Below the pieces are notes generated by a model. That model worked only from the letters and a program-made list of their open reading frames with translations, had not been told where the DNA came from and searched no databases. A stretch of DNA of 51,127 nt, taken from Acidimicrobiaceae bacterium (GTDB taxonomy: Bacteria; Actinomycetota; Acidimicrobiia; Acidimicrobiales; RAAP-2). Location of the stretch: contig PNAT01000085.1 in assembly GCA_003169675.1 (NCBI GenBank), forward strand, positions 1,038 through 52,164, given 5' to 3'. A program made the position numbers and the translations under genes. Positions 27,673-37,128 of this stretch are shown one piece after another. Each line of letters starts with the position of its first letter. Within the stretch, counting starts at the first letter, position 1.

Positions 27673-27695
27673 ATGAGCCGTAATGCCTATGTACG
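27673..27695 (+). promoter_or_regulatory. shared Tad-locus motif, site 5: ATGAGCCGTAATGCCTATGTACG (upstream of tadE operon)
   Basis: Plus-orientation copy, head-to-head with site 4; its CCTAT ends 99 bp from the likely tadE TTG start. Confidence 0.5.
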
Positions 27696-27788
27696 GTCGC
27701 CACGCGCCAGAACACAATCTCCTTGGGAAGAGCCGCAGCGTGTGAAGTAGTCATCATTCCGCCAGCGGCGTCGAGGAGGGAGTCCACA

Positions 27789-28325
27789 TTGGGACCACGC
27801 ACACGTGGAGTGCGAGAGCGTCGACGCAAGGCCGATGAATCTGGCGCGGAGACGGTCGAGTTCGCCATCGTCGTGGTCCTGCTCGTCATGCTTGTCTACG
27901 GCATCATCTCATTTGGCCTGATCCTGGGCGGCAAGGTCACGATCACCCAGGCCACCGCCGACGGTGCACGGGCGGGGATCGTGCTCACGACACAATCAGC
28001 TGCGGAGACGGCAGCCGTGACCCAGGCGGCCAACGATCTGGGCTGGCTCGGACTCGGATCTTGCACCTCTGGCACAAAGATGTCCTGCCTGACCAACGGC
28101 ACCACGTGCCCATCGGCATATCAATCCGACGGGGTGTACATGTGCGTCAGCGCGACCGAGGCCGCCTGCGCGTCCAATGCCTCGAACACCTGCCTCAATG
28201 TGGGGCTCACCTACTACTACGCCAACGATCCGCTCTTCCCGGAAGCCCCAGGCCTGAACGTCATCACACCGTCCACCCTGGCGTCCACCTCGACACTGCA
28301 AGTGTCGACCCCCACGTCGTCATGA
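27789..28325 (+). CDS. tadE: TadE-like pseudopilin
   Basis: RRKADESGAETVEFAIVVVLLVMLVYGIISFGLILGGKVTITQATADGARAG; TTG start with GGAGGG upstream (ORF open from 27723). Confidence 0.85.
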   Translation: MGPRTRGVRERRRKADESGAETVEFAIVVVLLVMLVYGIISFGLILGGKVTITQATADGARAGIVLTTQSAAETAAVTQAANDLGWLGLGSCTSGTKMSCLTNGTTCPSAYQSDGVYMCVSATEAACASNASNTCLNVGLTYYYANDPLFPEAPGLNVITPSTLASTSTLQVSTPTSS

Positions 28326-29911
28326 GATTCGCTTCCTCTCTGCGCCGGTCAAGCCAACGTCGGAGTGACGACGAGCGCGGGGCCACCCTCATCATCGTCG
28401 GCGTCTGCTCGGTTCTCTTCATCTGGGCCGGCGCCTTCGCCGTCGATCTCGGCATCCAAACCGTGGGCAACCGCCAGCTGCAGACAGTTGCCGATGCGGG
28501 TGCACTCGATGCCGCCCGCTACATCTACGTGTCCGGAGCCAATCTCCAGACAGAAGCACAGCGTGGGGCGACCGACAACGGTTCAACTGCCAACATCGCG
28601 GCGGCGCTGGGCTACTGGACGGGGACCCAGTTCCAGCCGCAAGCGGGTCATTGCTCGCTCACCACCCCCTCGGCCTATCCCCCTTGCAATGCGGTGTCGG
28701 TAACCGCAGGGGAACCCGTCCCTGAACTCTTCCATGGCGGGAGTGCCCCGCTCAGCCGTTCCGCCATTGGCGCCATCAACGGACCGCCCTGTCCAGGTGG
28801 TAGCGGAGGTGGTGGTGGAGGTGGTGGTGGAGGTAGTTGGACAGGAGGAGGCATCGCCACGTTCTCCATCGGGACGTATCTGGCCTCGTTCAACACCCAG
28901 CAATCGGCCGTCCTCAACGTGCTCCTGGGAGCACTCGGGACCTCGGCCAACGTCACGGCGGTGGGCTATGCCGGACTGGCCAGCTCCAATGTGACGTTGC
29001 TCCAACTCATCAACGCCTCGGCGGGTGTGCTCACTCCCACCAATATCCTCACCACGTCACTAACTGCGAAACAGTGGGTCGTCCTCTTCGCCACCGTGAC
29101 CGGCAACCCGTACCTCTCTTCCTCCTTCCTGGGCGGAACGGTCAGCGCAGCGACATCGGCGTCCTTGTCGCAAATGGCGTCCATCGATGGATCGACCTGC
29201 TCGAGCGGGTCCCTCTCCTCATCGGCGCTGGCAACCAGCATCAACGTCTTGCAGACGCTCACCACCGAAGCCGAGGTCGCCAACGGAAACAACGTGCTCG
29301 ATGTCACGGCAGCCCTGAGTCTGCCCAACGTGTCGTCCGCCGCACTCGCCCTCAGCCTGATCCAGATTCCACAAGTTGGCTACGGTGCCGTCGGCACCAC
29401 GGTCTCAACGAGCCAGATCAATGCCGACCTGCAACTGACGCTGGGTCTCGGGCTTGGCGTGCTGGACGTTCCGGTCAACGCCGCCCTGGGCACGGCCACC
29501 CTGAAAACAGTCACCTGCGTCAACAACGCCATGACGTCGACCAAGATCAATGCCAGCACGACTGCGGCGTCGGGCACCGTCACCGTTCTCGGCAGCACTC
29601 TGGCCAGCCTGGCCGTCTCGGGGGCCGGACCGAGCCTGCTGGGCTACGGCGCCGCCGTCGTTCCACCGACGGCGTCTACGGCCTCCGCCGACACCAACCC
29701 GATCACCATCGGCACCACCACACCCACGATCTCCTTCAATAACGTCAATAATGGGCTTCTGAACCTGTCCCAACAAGCCGTGGTGGATCCGCTCCTCACC
29801 ACCCTGAGTTCCGCCCTCGGGCCGGTCCTCCAGGCGGCCGGTGTGAATGTGGCGGGCGCCGAGGTGACCGATCTCCATACTCAGTGCGCCGACGTCACCC
29901 TGGTGAATTGA
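28322..29911 (+). CDS. tadG: TadG-like pilus-associated protein with poly-Gly linker
   Basis: DDERGATLIIVGVCSVLFIWAGAFAVDLGIQTVGNRQLQTVADAGALDAARY; GGSGGGGGGGGGGSW linker; ATGA overlap with tadE. Confidence 0.8.
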   Translation: MRFASSLRRSSQRRSDDERGATLIIVGVCSVLFIWAGAFAVDLGIQTVGNRQLQTVADAGALDAARYIYVSGANLQTEAQRGATDNGSTANIAAALGYWTGTQFQPQAGHCSLTTPSAYPPCNAVSVTAGEPVPELFHGGSAPLSRSAIGAINGPPCPGGSGGGGGGGGGGSWTGGGIATFSIGTYLASFNTQQSAVLNVLLGALGTSANVTAVGYAGLASSNVTLLQLINASAGVLTPTNILTTSLTAKQWVVLFATVTGNPYLSSSFLGGTVSAATSASLSQMASIDGSTCSSGSLSSSALATSINVLQTLTTEAEVANGNNVLDVTAALSLPNVSSAALALSLIQIPQVGYGAVGTTVSTSQINADLQLTLGLGLGVLDVPVNAALGTATLKTVTCVNNAMTSTKINASTTAASGTVTVLGSTLASLAVSGAGPSLLGYGAAVVPPTASTASADTNPITIGTTTPTISFNNVNNGLLNLSQQAVVDPLLTTLSSALGPVLQAAGVNVAGAEVTDLHTQCADVTLVN

Positions 29912-30582
29912 GCGCGCATCTGGCCCTCCTCGGAGGCGCCGCCATCGGCATGGCGACCGGAGCCCTCCTGATCCCCTTGACCCGGCGCGAGCTGGCCACC
30001 GCCGTTGCCCGATCGTCGCCAGACACCGCCCCAGCGACGCAGAAGGTGGCCCACTGGCATCGGATCACCCTGGTTGCCGTTTCGGGGCTGCTCCCCGGAA
30101 TCGTCCTCTTCAATGTGGGTTGGTCGATCATTGCCGTGACGCCATTGCTGCTCCTGCTGGGGTTGATCCAGTTGGCCTACTGCGACGTCACTCGGCGCCT
30201 CCTGCCCAAGACCATGGTCTACGCCATCAGTCTGGCTGTGGTGGTCAGCGGCATCGTGATCGCCGGCGTTACCCACGAATGGAAGCGCCTTCTGATGGCG
30301 TCGCTGGGTGCGCTGGGCTTCTTCGTCGTGCTCTTCGTGATGAACCTGGTCAATCCCAAATGGATGGCCTTCGGTGACGTGCGCTTGTCGGCCGCGGTCG
30401 GATTCGGCCTGGCCTGGGTCAGCCCCATGGCCCTGCTGGAAGGATTCTTCCTGGCCAACTTGCTGGCGGCCGTCGTCGGGTTGACCCTCATCGCCGTCCA
30501 CCGGGCGGATCGCCGGTCGGCGCTGCCCTTCGGCTTCTACCTGGCCCTGGGGGCCGGCGTCACCATCCTCGCCTGGAGTTAG
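29908..30582 (+). CDS. A24-family prepilin peptidase (TadV/CpaA-like)
   Basis: LAYCDVTRRLLPKTMVY and AFGDVRLSAAVGFGLAW catalytic Asp motifs; multiple TM helices; TTG start overlapping the tadG stop. Confidence 0.85.
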   Translation: MSAHLALLGGAAIGMATGALLIPLTRRELATAVARSSPDTAPATQKVAHWHRITLVAVSGLLPGIVLFNVGWSIIAVTPLLLLLGLIQLAYCDVTRRLLPKTMVYAISLAVVVSGIVIAGVTHEWKRLLMASLGALGFFVVLFVMNLVNPKWMAFGDVRLSAAVGFGLAWVSPMALLEGFFLANLLAAVVGLTLIAVHRADRRSALPFGFYLALGAGVTILAWS

Positions 30583-32096
30583 ACGACGGTGACGACCGTC
30601 CCGATCTGGGTGTACTGCCAAACCACAGCGGCCGCATCCAAGGGCAGCTCAATGCATCCGAGGCTCTGGGGAATCCCGTAGGCCGATCGGGGGATGTAGT
30701 GCAGCGCATCGCCTCCGTTGAAATAGGACACGTACTGCACCGGATCGGCATAGGCCGTCCCGCTGGGATTGGTACCTCGCATGACCTGGTTGCGGTAGCG
30801 CTGGTAGACCGGGTATGAGCCCAACGCCGTCGGTGTGCCGGCCCCACCCGTACTGACCGGGGTCTGCTCGACCTCCACCCCGTTCTCCCACACCGTCAGC
30901 GATTCGGGAGACTGCTCAGTGGCCAGCGCGTAGGCGAACCCGTTCGGGTTGGCACCTGGGCCGGTCGGATTTCCGGCCGCGGTCTGCAGCGCGCTGATCT
31001 CGGCACTCGAGATAGTACCGTCAATGGACAGTCCGATCTCGGCCTCAAAGGCCATGATCTCCCCTCGGGCAATGGCCCCGTTCTGGCCGGGCGACCAGAT
31101 GGCCGCCAGGGTGGGTTGCGGGGTCCAGCGCCAGGCGAACCCCAGCGGGGACCAGCTCAGGGGACCGTACCCCAGACCGGCCAGCACTTCCTCCTGACCC
31201 GAGACGGTGGTCAAGGGATCGGTGGCGCCGTAGGCGATCCAATACCCCTGCGGCCGCGCCGCCATGCCGACGACCGGCGCCGTCAGCGGCGCACCGGTCC
31301 CCGAACCGTAGAAATTGGCATTGCCGAAATCGAAGATCCCACCGTCGGAAGCAACCATGCGGTAGCCGCCGCCGTCGGAGGTGGCCGTCATCCCCACCAC
31401 TGGCTCGACCAGGTGGGTGCCGCCCATGCTGCCGTGGAATCCGGCGTCACCAAAACTGAAGATGCCGCCATCGGAGGCGACCAGCCAGTACCCGTTCCCG
31501 CTGGGTGTTGCGGCCATGCCGTCGACGGGTTCATTGAGCCGCGTGCCACCCATGCTGCCGAGGAAGGCGGCGTCGCCAAAACTGAAGATGCCGCCATCGG
31601 AGGCGACCAGCCAGTACCCGTTCCCGCTCGGCGTGGGCGCCATACCGACGATGGGCTTGTTCAAGACCAACGCTCCCGTCGACCCATAGAACTGCGCTCC
31701 CCCGAACGTGAAGATCCCGCCGTCACCACCCACGAGCCAGTAGCCGTTGCCCGAAGGCGTGGCGGCGAGGCCGATGATGGGTGAGTTCAAAGAGGATGTA
31801 ATGGACCCGAAACCCTGGGCATCGCCTTCTGTCGACACCTGGCCGGCCGCATTGGCAACCCAGTAACCGTTGCCCGAAGGAGTGGCGGCGATGCCGGTGA
31901 GGGGACCCGGCAGCCCGGATTGGTTGCCCACCACCCCAGAGGCCGAGCCAAAGGCCAGGACGGTATTGGACGCGCTGGCGCCGTCGGCAAATGCCGTCTG
32001 GTTCAGGCCGCCCGCCAGCACGGTGAGGCCGGGCAAGAAGAGTGCGGCGACCAGAACCGTGCGGATACGGGTCAATCCTCTGCGGTGATGTGCCAT
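30579..32096 (-). CDS. secreted L,D-transpeptidase (YkuD) with 42-aa [34 protein letters not shown] repeats
   Basis: Signal peptide, about six repeats, C-terminal YkuD motif ALHYIPRSAYGIPQSLGCIELPLDAAAVVWQYTQIGTVVTV. Confidence 0.85.
   Translation of the reverse strand: MAHHRRGLTRIRTVLVAALFLPGLTVLAGGLNQTAFADGASASNTVLAFGSASGVVGNQSGLPGPLTGIAATPSGNGYWVANAAGQVSTEGDAQGFGSITSSLNSPIIGLAATPSGNGYWLVGGDGGIFTFGGAQFYGSTGALVLNKPIVGMAPTPSGNGYWLVASDGGIFSFGDAAFLGSMGGTRLNEPVDGMAATPSGNGYWLVASDGGIFSFGDAGFHGSMGGTHLVEPVVGMTATSDGGGYRMVASDGGIFDFGNANFYGSGTGAPLTAPVVGMAARPQGYWIAYGATDPLTTVSGQEEVLAGLGYGPLSWSPLGFAWRWTPQPTLAAIWSPGQNGAIARGEIMAFEAEIGLSIDGTISSAEISALQTAAGNPTGPGANPNGFAYALATEQSPESLTVWENGVEVEQTPVSTGGAGTPTALGSYPVYQRYRNQVMRGTNPSGTAYADPVQYVSYFNGGDALHYIPRSAYGIPQSLGCIELPLDAAAVVWQYTQIGTVVTVV
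31270..31890 (-). repeat. 126-bp (42-codon) tandem repeats within the L,D-transpeptidase gene
   Basis: Near-identical blocks such as gaagatgccgccatcggaggcgaccagccagtacccgttcccgct occur about 126 bp apart. Confidence 0.8.
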
Positions 32097-32207
32097 GGTG
32101 CTCTCGATTTCCAAGGGATCGGCCAGAGGGTGGCCTGGTGGCCCGGGACGATACGTGTCCCCTAGGCGCCCGGGCACGCGGCGGGGATCAGGGTGGTGCC
32201 TGAAGAC

Positions 32208-33569
32208 CTAAATGACCTTGACGTTCTGCGCTTCCTCGCCCTTGCGCCCCGGAGCGATGGTGAACTCCACGCTGTCACCCTCGGCCAGGCCCTGACGCTC
32301 CGTGCCTTCGATCTGTGAGTGGTGCACGAACAGGTCCTCCCCGCCCTCGCGGGCCAAGAAGCCGTAGCCGCGGGCGCCGTTGAAGAACTTCACCGTCCCG
32401 GTCATCATGGAGGGGTTGGCCTTGACCTTGGACGGCTGCACTGCCTGGGTGGGCATGGGTGTCGAGAACGGGGCGAAGAGGCGCTGCTCAAGGCCGAGGG
32501 CCCGTTGGACGCCAAGCATGTCCTTCTTCTGTTCATCGGTGACCAGCGTCACCACGGTGCCGGTGCGCCCGGCCCGGCCGGTCCGGCCTGAGCGGTGCAC
32601 GTAGTCGGTGTGGTCCGCCGGTGGGTCGAAGTGGACCACGCAGGGCAGGTCGTCGACGTGAATGCCGCGGGCCACCACATCGGTGGCCACCAGCGCGTCG
32701 GCCCGGCCCCGGGCAAAGGAGTCCAGGGCCCGCTCCCGCTGGCCTTGCGTGCGGTCGCCATGCATGGGCACCGCTCGCACCCCTTGCGCCTGAAGTTGGC
32801 GCACCACGCGATCGGCACCCCTCTTGGTGCGGCAGAAGACGAACGCCTGCCCGTGGTTGGAGATCAACTTGGCAGTGATGGCCACCCGCTCGGCCCGGTC
32901 CACCTTCCAGAAGTGGTGGGTCACATCGGCCTTCTCGTCCTCGTCGGCCTCGATGTTGACCCGGACCGGGTCGTGTTGGTAATTGCGGATGATCGATTCG
33001 ACCTCGCGACCGATGGTGGCCGAGAACAAGAGGACCTGGCGGTCAGGTGATGTCTGGTCCAGCAATCTCTTCACGGACGGCAGGAATCCCATGTCCGACA
33101 TCCGGTCGGCCTCGTCGAGGACCACTGTGGTCACATCGTCGAGGAGGACGTCACCACGCTCAATGAGGTCTTCCAGGCGCCCGGGGCAGGCCACGACGAC
33201 ATTGACTCCCTTGTGCAGGGCGCGGACCTGGTCGCGGTAGCCCGTGCCGCCGAAGATGGACACGACCCGATTGCTGTCGCGACCGAGGAGGGTGCCCAGG
33301 ACGGCATGGACCTGAGAGGCCAGCTCGCGGGTGGGCACGAGTATGAGTGCCTTGGGCCGCCGTGGGCGCGACTGTTCCATTTTGGCCACGATCGGCATGC
33401 CGAAGGCCAGGGTCTTGCCCGAGCCGGTGGGAGCCTTGCCACAGATGTCGCGGCCGGCCAGTGCGGGTGGAATGGTGGCCGTCTGGATGGGAAGGGGGCA
33501 ATTGATGCCCAGCTTCTCCAGGCGCGCATTGACAGCCGCGGAAACACCAAGATCAGTAAAGGAAGAAAT
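32208..33569 (-). CDS. DEAD-box RNA helicase with C-terminal cold-shock domain
   Basis: FTDLGV Q-motif region, APTGSGKT, VLDEADRM, SATI, HRSGRTGRAGRTG, then MTGTVKFFNGARGYGFLAREGGEDLFVHHSQIEG cold-shock domain; start uncertain. Confidence 0.88.
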   Translation of the reverse strand: MSSFTDLGVSAAVNARLEKLGINCPLPIQTATIPPALAGRDICGKAPTGSGKTLAFGMPIVAKMEQSRPRRPKALILVPTRELASQVHAVLGTLLGRDSNRVVSIFGGTGYRDQVRALHKGVNVVVACPGRLEDLIERGDVLLDDVTTVVLDEADRMSDMGFLPSVKRLLDQTSPDRQVLLFSATIGREVESIIRNYQHDPVRVNIEADEDEKADVTHHFWKVDRAERVAITAKLISNHGQAFVFCRTKRGADRVVRQLQAQGVRAVPMHGDRTQGQRERALDSFARGRADALVATDVVARGIHVDDLPCVVHFDPPADHTDYVHRSGRTGRAGRTGTVVTLVTDEQKKDMLGVQRALGLEQRLFAPFSTPMPTQAVQPSKVKANPSMMTGTVKFFNGARGYGFLAREGGEDLFVHHSQIEGTERQGLAEGDSVEFTIAPGRKGEEAQNVKVI

Positions 33570-33703
33570 GACGAAACTCCAGTCGAGTGATGAACGGCCT
33601 ACTCGAACAGGATTTTCGAACGGGCCCCGCGAAACGATTCCTCGCGGCGCCAAACATGTTAGCAGAGCCGACAGCCATGGCCGGCGCGAGGTGGAATTGC
33701 AAA

Positions 33704-35125
33704 TTAACGAGGCGAGGCGTGGGGGGAGCCGGGCGCCACCCTGGGCCACGGCAGTTCCCGCTCAGCCACCACGGCCAGGTCCAGCAACAGCTGCTCGCGG
33801 TGATGGCCCGCCAACACTTGCAAGCCGACAGGAAGTCCATCGACCTGCCCGCCCGGGATACTCGTGGCAGGGCTTCCATTGAGGTTCGAGGGTGCGGTAA
33901 GCGCGGCCTGGTTCATGATGGCCCGGGTGAAACCGAGTTCGTCAATGAGGTCGGCCCCCTTGATGGTCGAAGGAGGGGGGCCCTCGGCCACGAATGCCAC
34001 GTCGGGATTGGTTGAGCACATGATGAAGTCGGCCTGGTCGAACAGGTCGGCCATGGCTTCGTTGAGCTGCCGGCGGTACGACTCGATGGAGGCCGCCTTC
34101 TCAAGCGTGTAGCGCTTCATGGCACCTTCCAGGCCCTTCCGCATCATCGCCGACATCTCATCGGCCCGGTCCGGGTAGGCACTGCCCAAGTCGGCCAGGA
34201 AGGCCGGCTGGTTCGCCATGGCCCACTGGCCGCGCAGCGGCGGGAGGACGGGGCTTACCGTGACAACCTTCAACCCAGCTACGTCAGCCAGATGCTCCGC
34301 CGTCGCCATCACCAGATCGGCCACCTCGGACCGGACCCGGGCGATGCCCAATTCGGGGAGGATGGCCACGGTCATACCCGCCAGGTCATGGCTACCGAGT
34401 CCGGCCTCCCAGCCACCCACGGCGGGAAGGCTCAGTGGATCACGTTGGTCGAAGCCGTTGCACGCATCGAAATACCGCGCCGTATCCCGCACCGATCTGG
34501 TCAGGCAACCGAGAGCCGTCGTTCTCGGCGTGTTGCTGGCCTGGGGACCTTTTGGTATTCGGCCGTAGGTTGCCTTCAGCCCGAAGAGCCCGGTGAACCC
34601 CGCCGGGATCCTGATCGACCCTCCACCGTCACTGCCGGTAGCGATGGGCAGGAGGCCACCGGCCACGGCGGCTGCCGTGCCGCCTGACGATCCACCCGGT
34701 GTGCACTCCTGGTTCCATGGGTTACGCGTCGTCCCGTGTAATTCGGTCGACGTGCAATTGATGCCGCCGAATTCACTGGCTGTCGTCTGCGCCGCCAGGA
34801 TGGCGCCGGTGGCACGGAGTCGCCGTAGTGAGGTGTCGTCGTGATCGGCGAGGCGATCCTTAAAGAGCATGGACGCCTGGGTGTAGGGCCAGCCCTCGAC
34901 CTTCTCCAACTCCTTGACGCCGAAGGGGACTCCACCGAAGGGCAGCGACACGTCGGCGCTCCTGGCCGCCTCCCGGGCCCGGCCGAAATCGGTGTGACTG
35001 AAGGCATTCAACGGTGATGCCTCAATGGCGTCTATGCAGGCCTCGAGCGCCTCGAGGGGGGAGAGGTCCTTGGCCCGGAAGGCATCGACCAGGCTGCAGG
35101 CATCGTCCAACCATGGTGTCGTCAT
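33704..35125 (-). CDS. amidase (amidase signature family)
   Basis: GGSSGGTAAAVAGGLLPIATGSDGGGSIRIPAGFTGLFGLKATYGRIP. Confidence 0.92.
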   Translation of the reverse strand: MTTPWLDDACSLVDAFRAKDLSPLEALEACIDAIEASPLNAFSHTDFGRAREAARSADVSLPFGGVPFGVKELEKVEGWPYTQASMLFKDRLADHDDTSLRRLRATGAILAAQTTASEFGGINCTSTELHGTTRNPWNQECTPGGSSGGTAAAVAGGLLPIATGSDGGGSIRIPAGFTGLFGLKATYGRIPKGPQASNTPRTTALGCLTRSVRDTARYFDACNGFDQRDPLSLPAVGGWEAGLGSHDLAGMTVAILPELGIARVRSEVADLVMATAEHLADVAGLKVVTVSPVLPPLRGQWAMANQPAFLADLGSAYPDRADEMSAMMRKGLEGAMKRYTLEKAASIESYRRQLNEAMADLFDQADFIMCSTNPDVAFVAEGPPPSTIKGADLIDELGFTRAIMNQAALTAPSNLNGSPATSIPGGQVDGLPVGLQVLAGHHREQLLLDLAVVAERELPWPRVAPGSPHASPR

Positions 35126-35219
35126 GAGCGCTGACGGTACTCCGTCCGTCCCCGCGGTGCCCGGTTGATCGCCTCTTCACCCGAGCCGGCCCCTCGTGCA
35201 GTCGGTACGCTGCCACCGC

Positions 35220-36212
35220 ATGGAGACCGGAGAGCTGACCACTCCTGCCCTGCTGGTGGATCGTGACCGGCTGGAGGGCAATCTGGCCACCATGGCTGAG
35301 GCACTTCCGGGCGATCGACTACGCCCTCACGTGAAGGCGCACAAGTGCACGGCCCTGGCCGCTCTTCAGGGCGAGCAGGGGCAGGTGGGATTCACGTGCG
35401 CCACCGTCGCCGAAATGGAGGGCATGGCTCGCGCCGGTCTGGGACAGGACCTCCTCCTGGCCAACGAGGTGGTTGACGCCACGCGACTGGGGACGCTCGT
35501 ACGCGCCGGCTCCCGGGTGACCCTCGCCGTGGACTCAGAGGAGACGATTGCCACCGCCGTAAGGTCCGGCGTGTCCGAGGTGGTCATCGATGTGAATGTC
35601 GGACTCCCCCGGTGTGGCTGCCGGCCCGAGGATGCCGGCCGTCTGGCCGAGTCGGCACGTGCCGGAGGCCTCACGGTGCGGGGCGTGATGGGCTACGAGG
35701 GCCACATTGTCGGTTTGGAGGATCGTTCCCAACGGACCGAGATGCTGAAGGACTCCATGGAGCTCCTCATGTCGGCCCACCAACACGTTGGGGGTGGCAT
35801 GATCTCAGCCGGCGGTACCGGGACCTATGACCTCAACCACTGGGCCACCGAGATCCAAGCCGGTTCGTACGCCCTGATGGACACCGCGTACGCCAAGTTG
35901 AACCTGCCCTTCGGCCAGGCACTTTCAGTGCTTTCCACCGTGATCTCTGTCTCCAAAGAGTGGGCGGTGGCTGACTGTGGGCTCAAGGCGTTAGGCATGG
36001 ACCACGGAGATCCCTCGGTCGAGGGTGCCGCCGTCTGGTTCTGTTCGGATGAGCACCTCACCTTCGCTCCTGAGGTCCCGCTGAAGGTGGGCGACCGAAT
36101 CCACGTCATCCCGGCTCACGTCGATCCCACCGTGGCCTATCACGAGCACCTACATCTGGTCGATGGACCTGACGTGATCGAGAGTTGGCCGGTGGACCTA
36201 CGCGGCTGGTGA
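35220..36212 (+). CDS. DSD1/D-threonine aldolase-like PLP-dependent enzyme
   Basis: TPALLVDRDRLEGNLATMA...RPHVKAHKCTALAALQ, GVMGYEGH, GGTGTYD, VIPAHVDPTVAYHEHLHLVDG. Confidence 0.85.
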   Translation: METGELTTPALLVDRDRLEGNLATMAEALPGDRLRPHVKAHKCTALAALQGEQGQVGFTCATVAEMEGMARAGLGQDLLLANEVVDATRLGTLVRAGSRVTLAVDSEETIATAVRSGVSEVVIDVNVGLPRCGCRPEDAGRLAESARAGGLTVRGVMGYEGHIVGLEDRSQRTEMLKDSMELLMSAHQHVGGGMISAGGTGTYDLNHWATEIQAGSYALMDTAYAKLNLPFGQALSVLSTVISVSKEWAVADCGLKALGMDHGDPSVEGAAVWFCSDEHLTFAPEVPLKVGDRIHVIPAHVDPTVAYHEHLHLVDGPDVIESWPVDLRGW

Positions 36213-36259
36213 ACCGCCGATCTTTGGGTCCAGCATGCTGACGCCTCTCTTGACGTCCC

Positions 36260-37057
36260 TCAGAGCTCGAGCGTTATGCTCACCGGGCAATGGTCACTTC
36301 CCATGATGTCGGGATGAACGTCCGCGGCGACAACGCTTGAACGCAGGCTCTCGGAGACCAAGAAGTAGTCGATGCGCCATCCGATATTGCGTGATCTGGC
36401 ATTGGCAAAGTTCGACCACCATGTGTAGAAGCCATTGCCCTCGTGAAAGAGACGGAAGGTATCAACGAAACCGGCATCGATGAAGTTCTGGAAGCCCAGG
36501 CGCTCCTCGTGGGTGAATCCTTTCTTCCCCATGTTGGCCTTGGGGTTGGCCAGGTCGTCGGGTGTGTGGGCCACGTTGAGATCCCCACAGAAGACAACCG
36601 GTTTCTTCTTCTCTAATTCCTTGGCGTACGCCAAGAATGCCGGGTCCCATTGTTGATGGCGCAGTTCCAGGCGACCCAAGTCCTCCTTGGCGTTCGGGGT
36701 GTACACGGTGACCAGACAGAAATCGTCATACTCGGCGGTGAGCACCCGTCCCTCGATATTCGGATCACCAAATCGATCGCCGACCACCCCATGCTGGTTG
36801 ATGACGTCAGCGGAGAGTCCATGGAACACCTCAAGGGGGGTGGTCTTGGAGAAGATCGCCGTGCCCGAATAACCCTTCTTCTCCGCAGAATTCCAATGCT
36901 CTTCATAACCGGTGAGGTCAATGACCGCCTGGGACTGTTGTGCCTTCGTCTCCTGCAGGCAGATCACGTCTGGCTGAAGTTCCTCCACAAACGGAGCGAA
37001 CAGCTCCTTGCGAACTACCGCTCGGATGCCATTGACATTCCATGAAACCAGCCGCAT
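36260..37057 (-). CDS. xthA: exodeoxyribonuclease III (AP endonuclease family)
   Basis: MRLVSWNVNGIRAVV...PDVICLQETKAQ...FCGDLNVAHTPDDLANPK...GWRIDYFLVSESL...GSDHCPVSITL. Confidence 0.93.
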   Translation of the reverse strand: MRLVSWNVNGIRAVVRKELFAPFVEELQPDVICLQETKAQQSQAVIDLTGYEEHWNSAEKKGYSGTAIFSKTTPLEVFHGLSADVINQHGVVGDRFGDPNIEGRVLTAEYDDFCLVTVYTPNAKEDLGRLELRHQQWDPAFLAYAKELEKKKPVVFCGDLNVAHTPDDLANPKANMGKKGFTHEERLGFQNFIDAGFVDTFRLFHEGNGFYTWWSNFANARSRNIGWRIDYFLVSESLRSSVVAADVHPDIMGSDHCPVSITLEL

Positions 37058-37128
37058 CATCACCTCACTTGAGCCACCGCCCACCTAAGGGTCGCAAGCT
37101 ACCAGCCCGGTCTCCGTACGTGAGCTGC

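Noticed and set aside
28798-28850. GGT/GGA-rich simple repeat
   Set aside because: It encodes a poly-Gly linker in the TadG-like protein; not a CRISPR or regulatory repeat.
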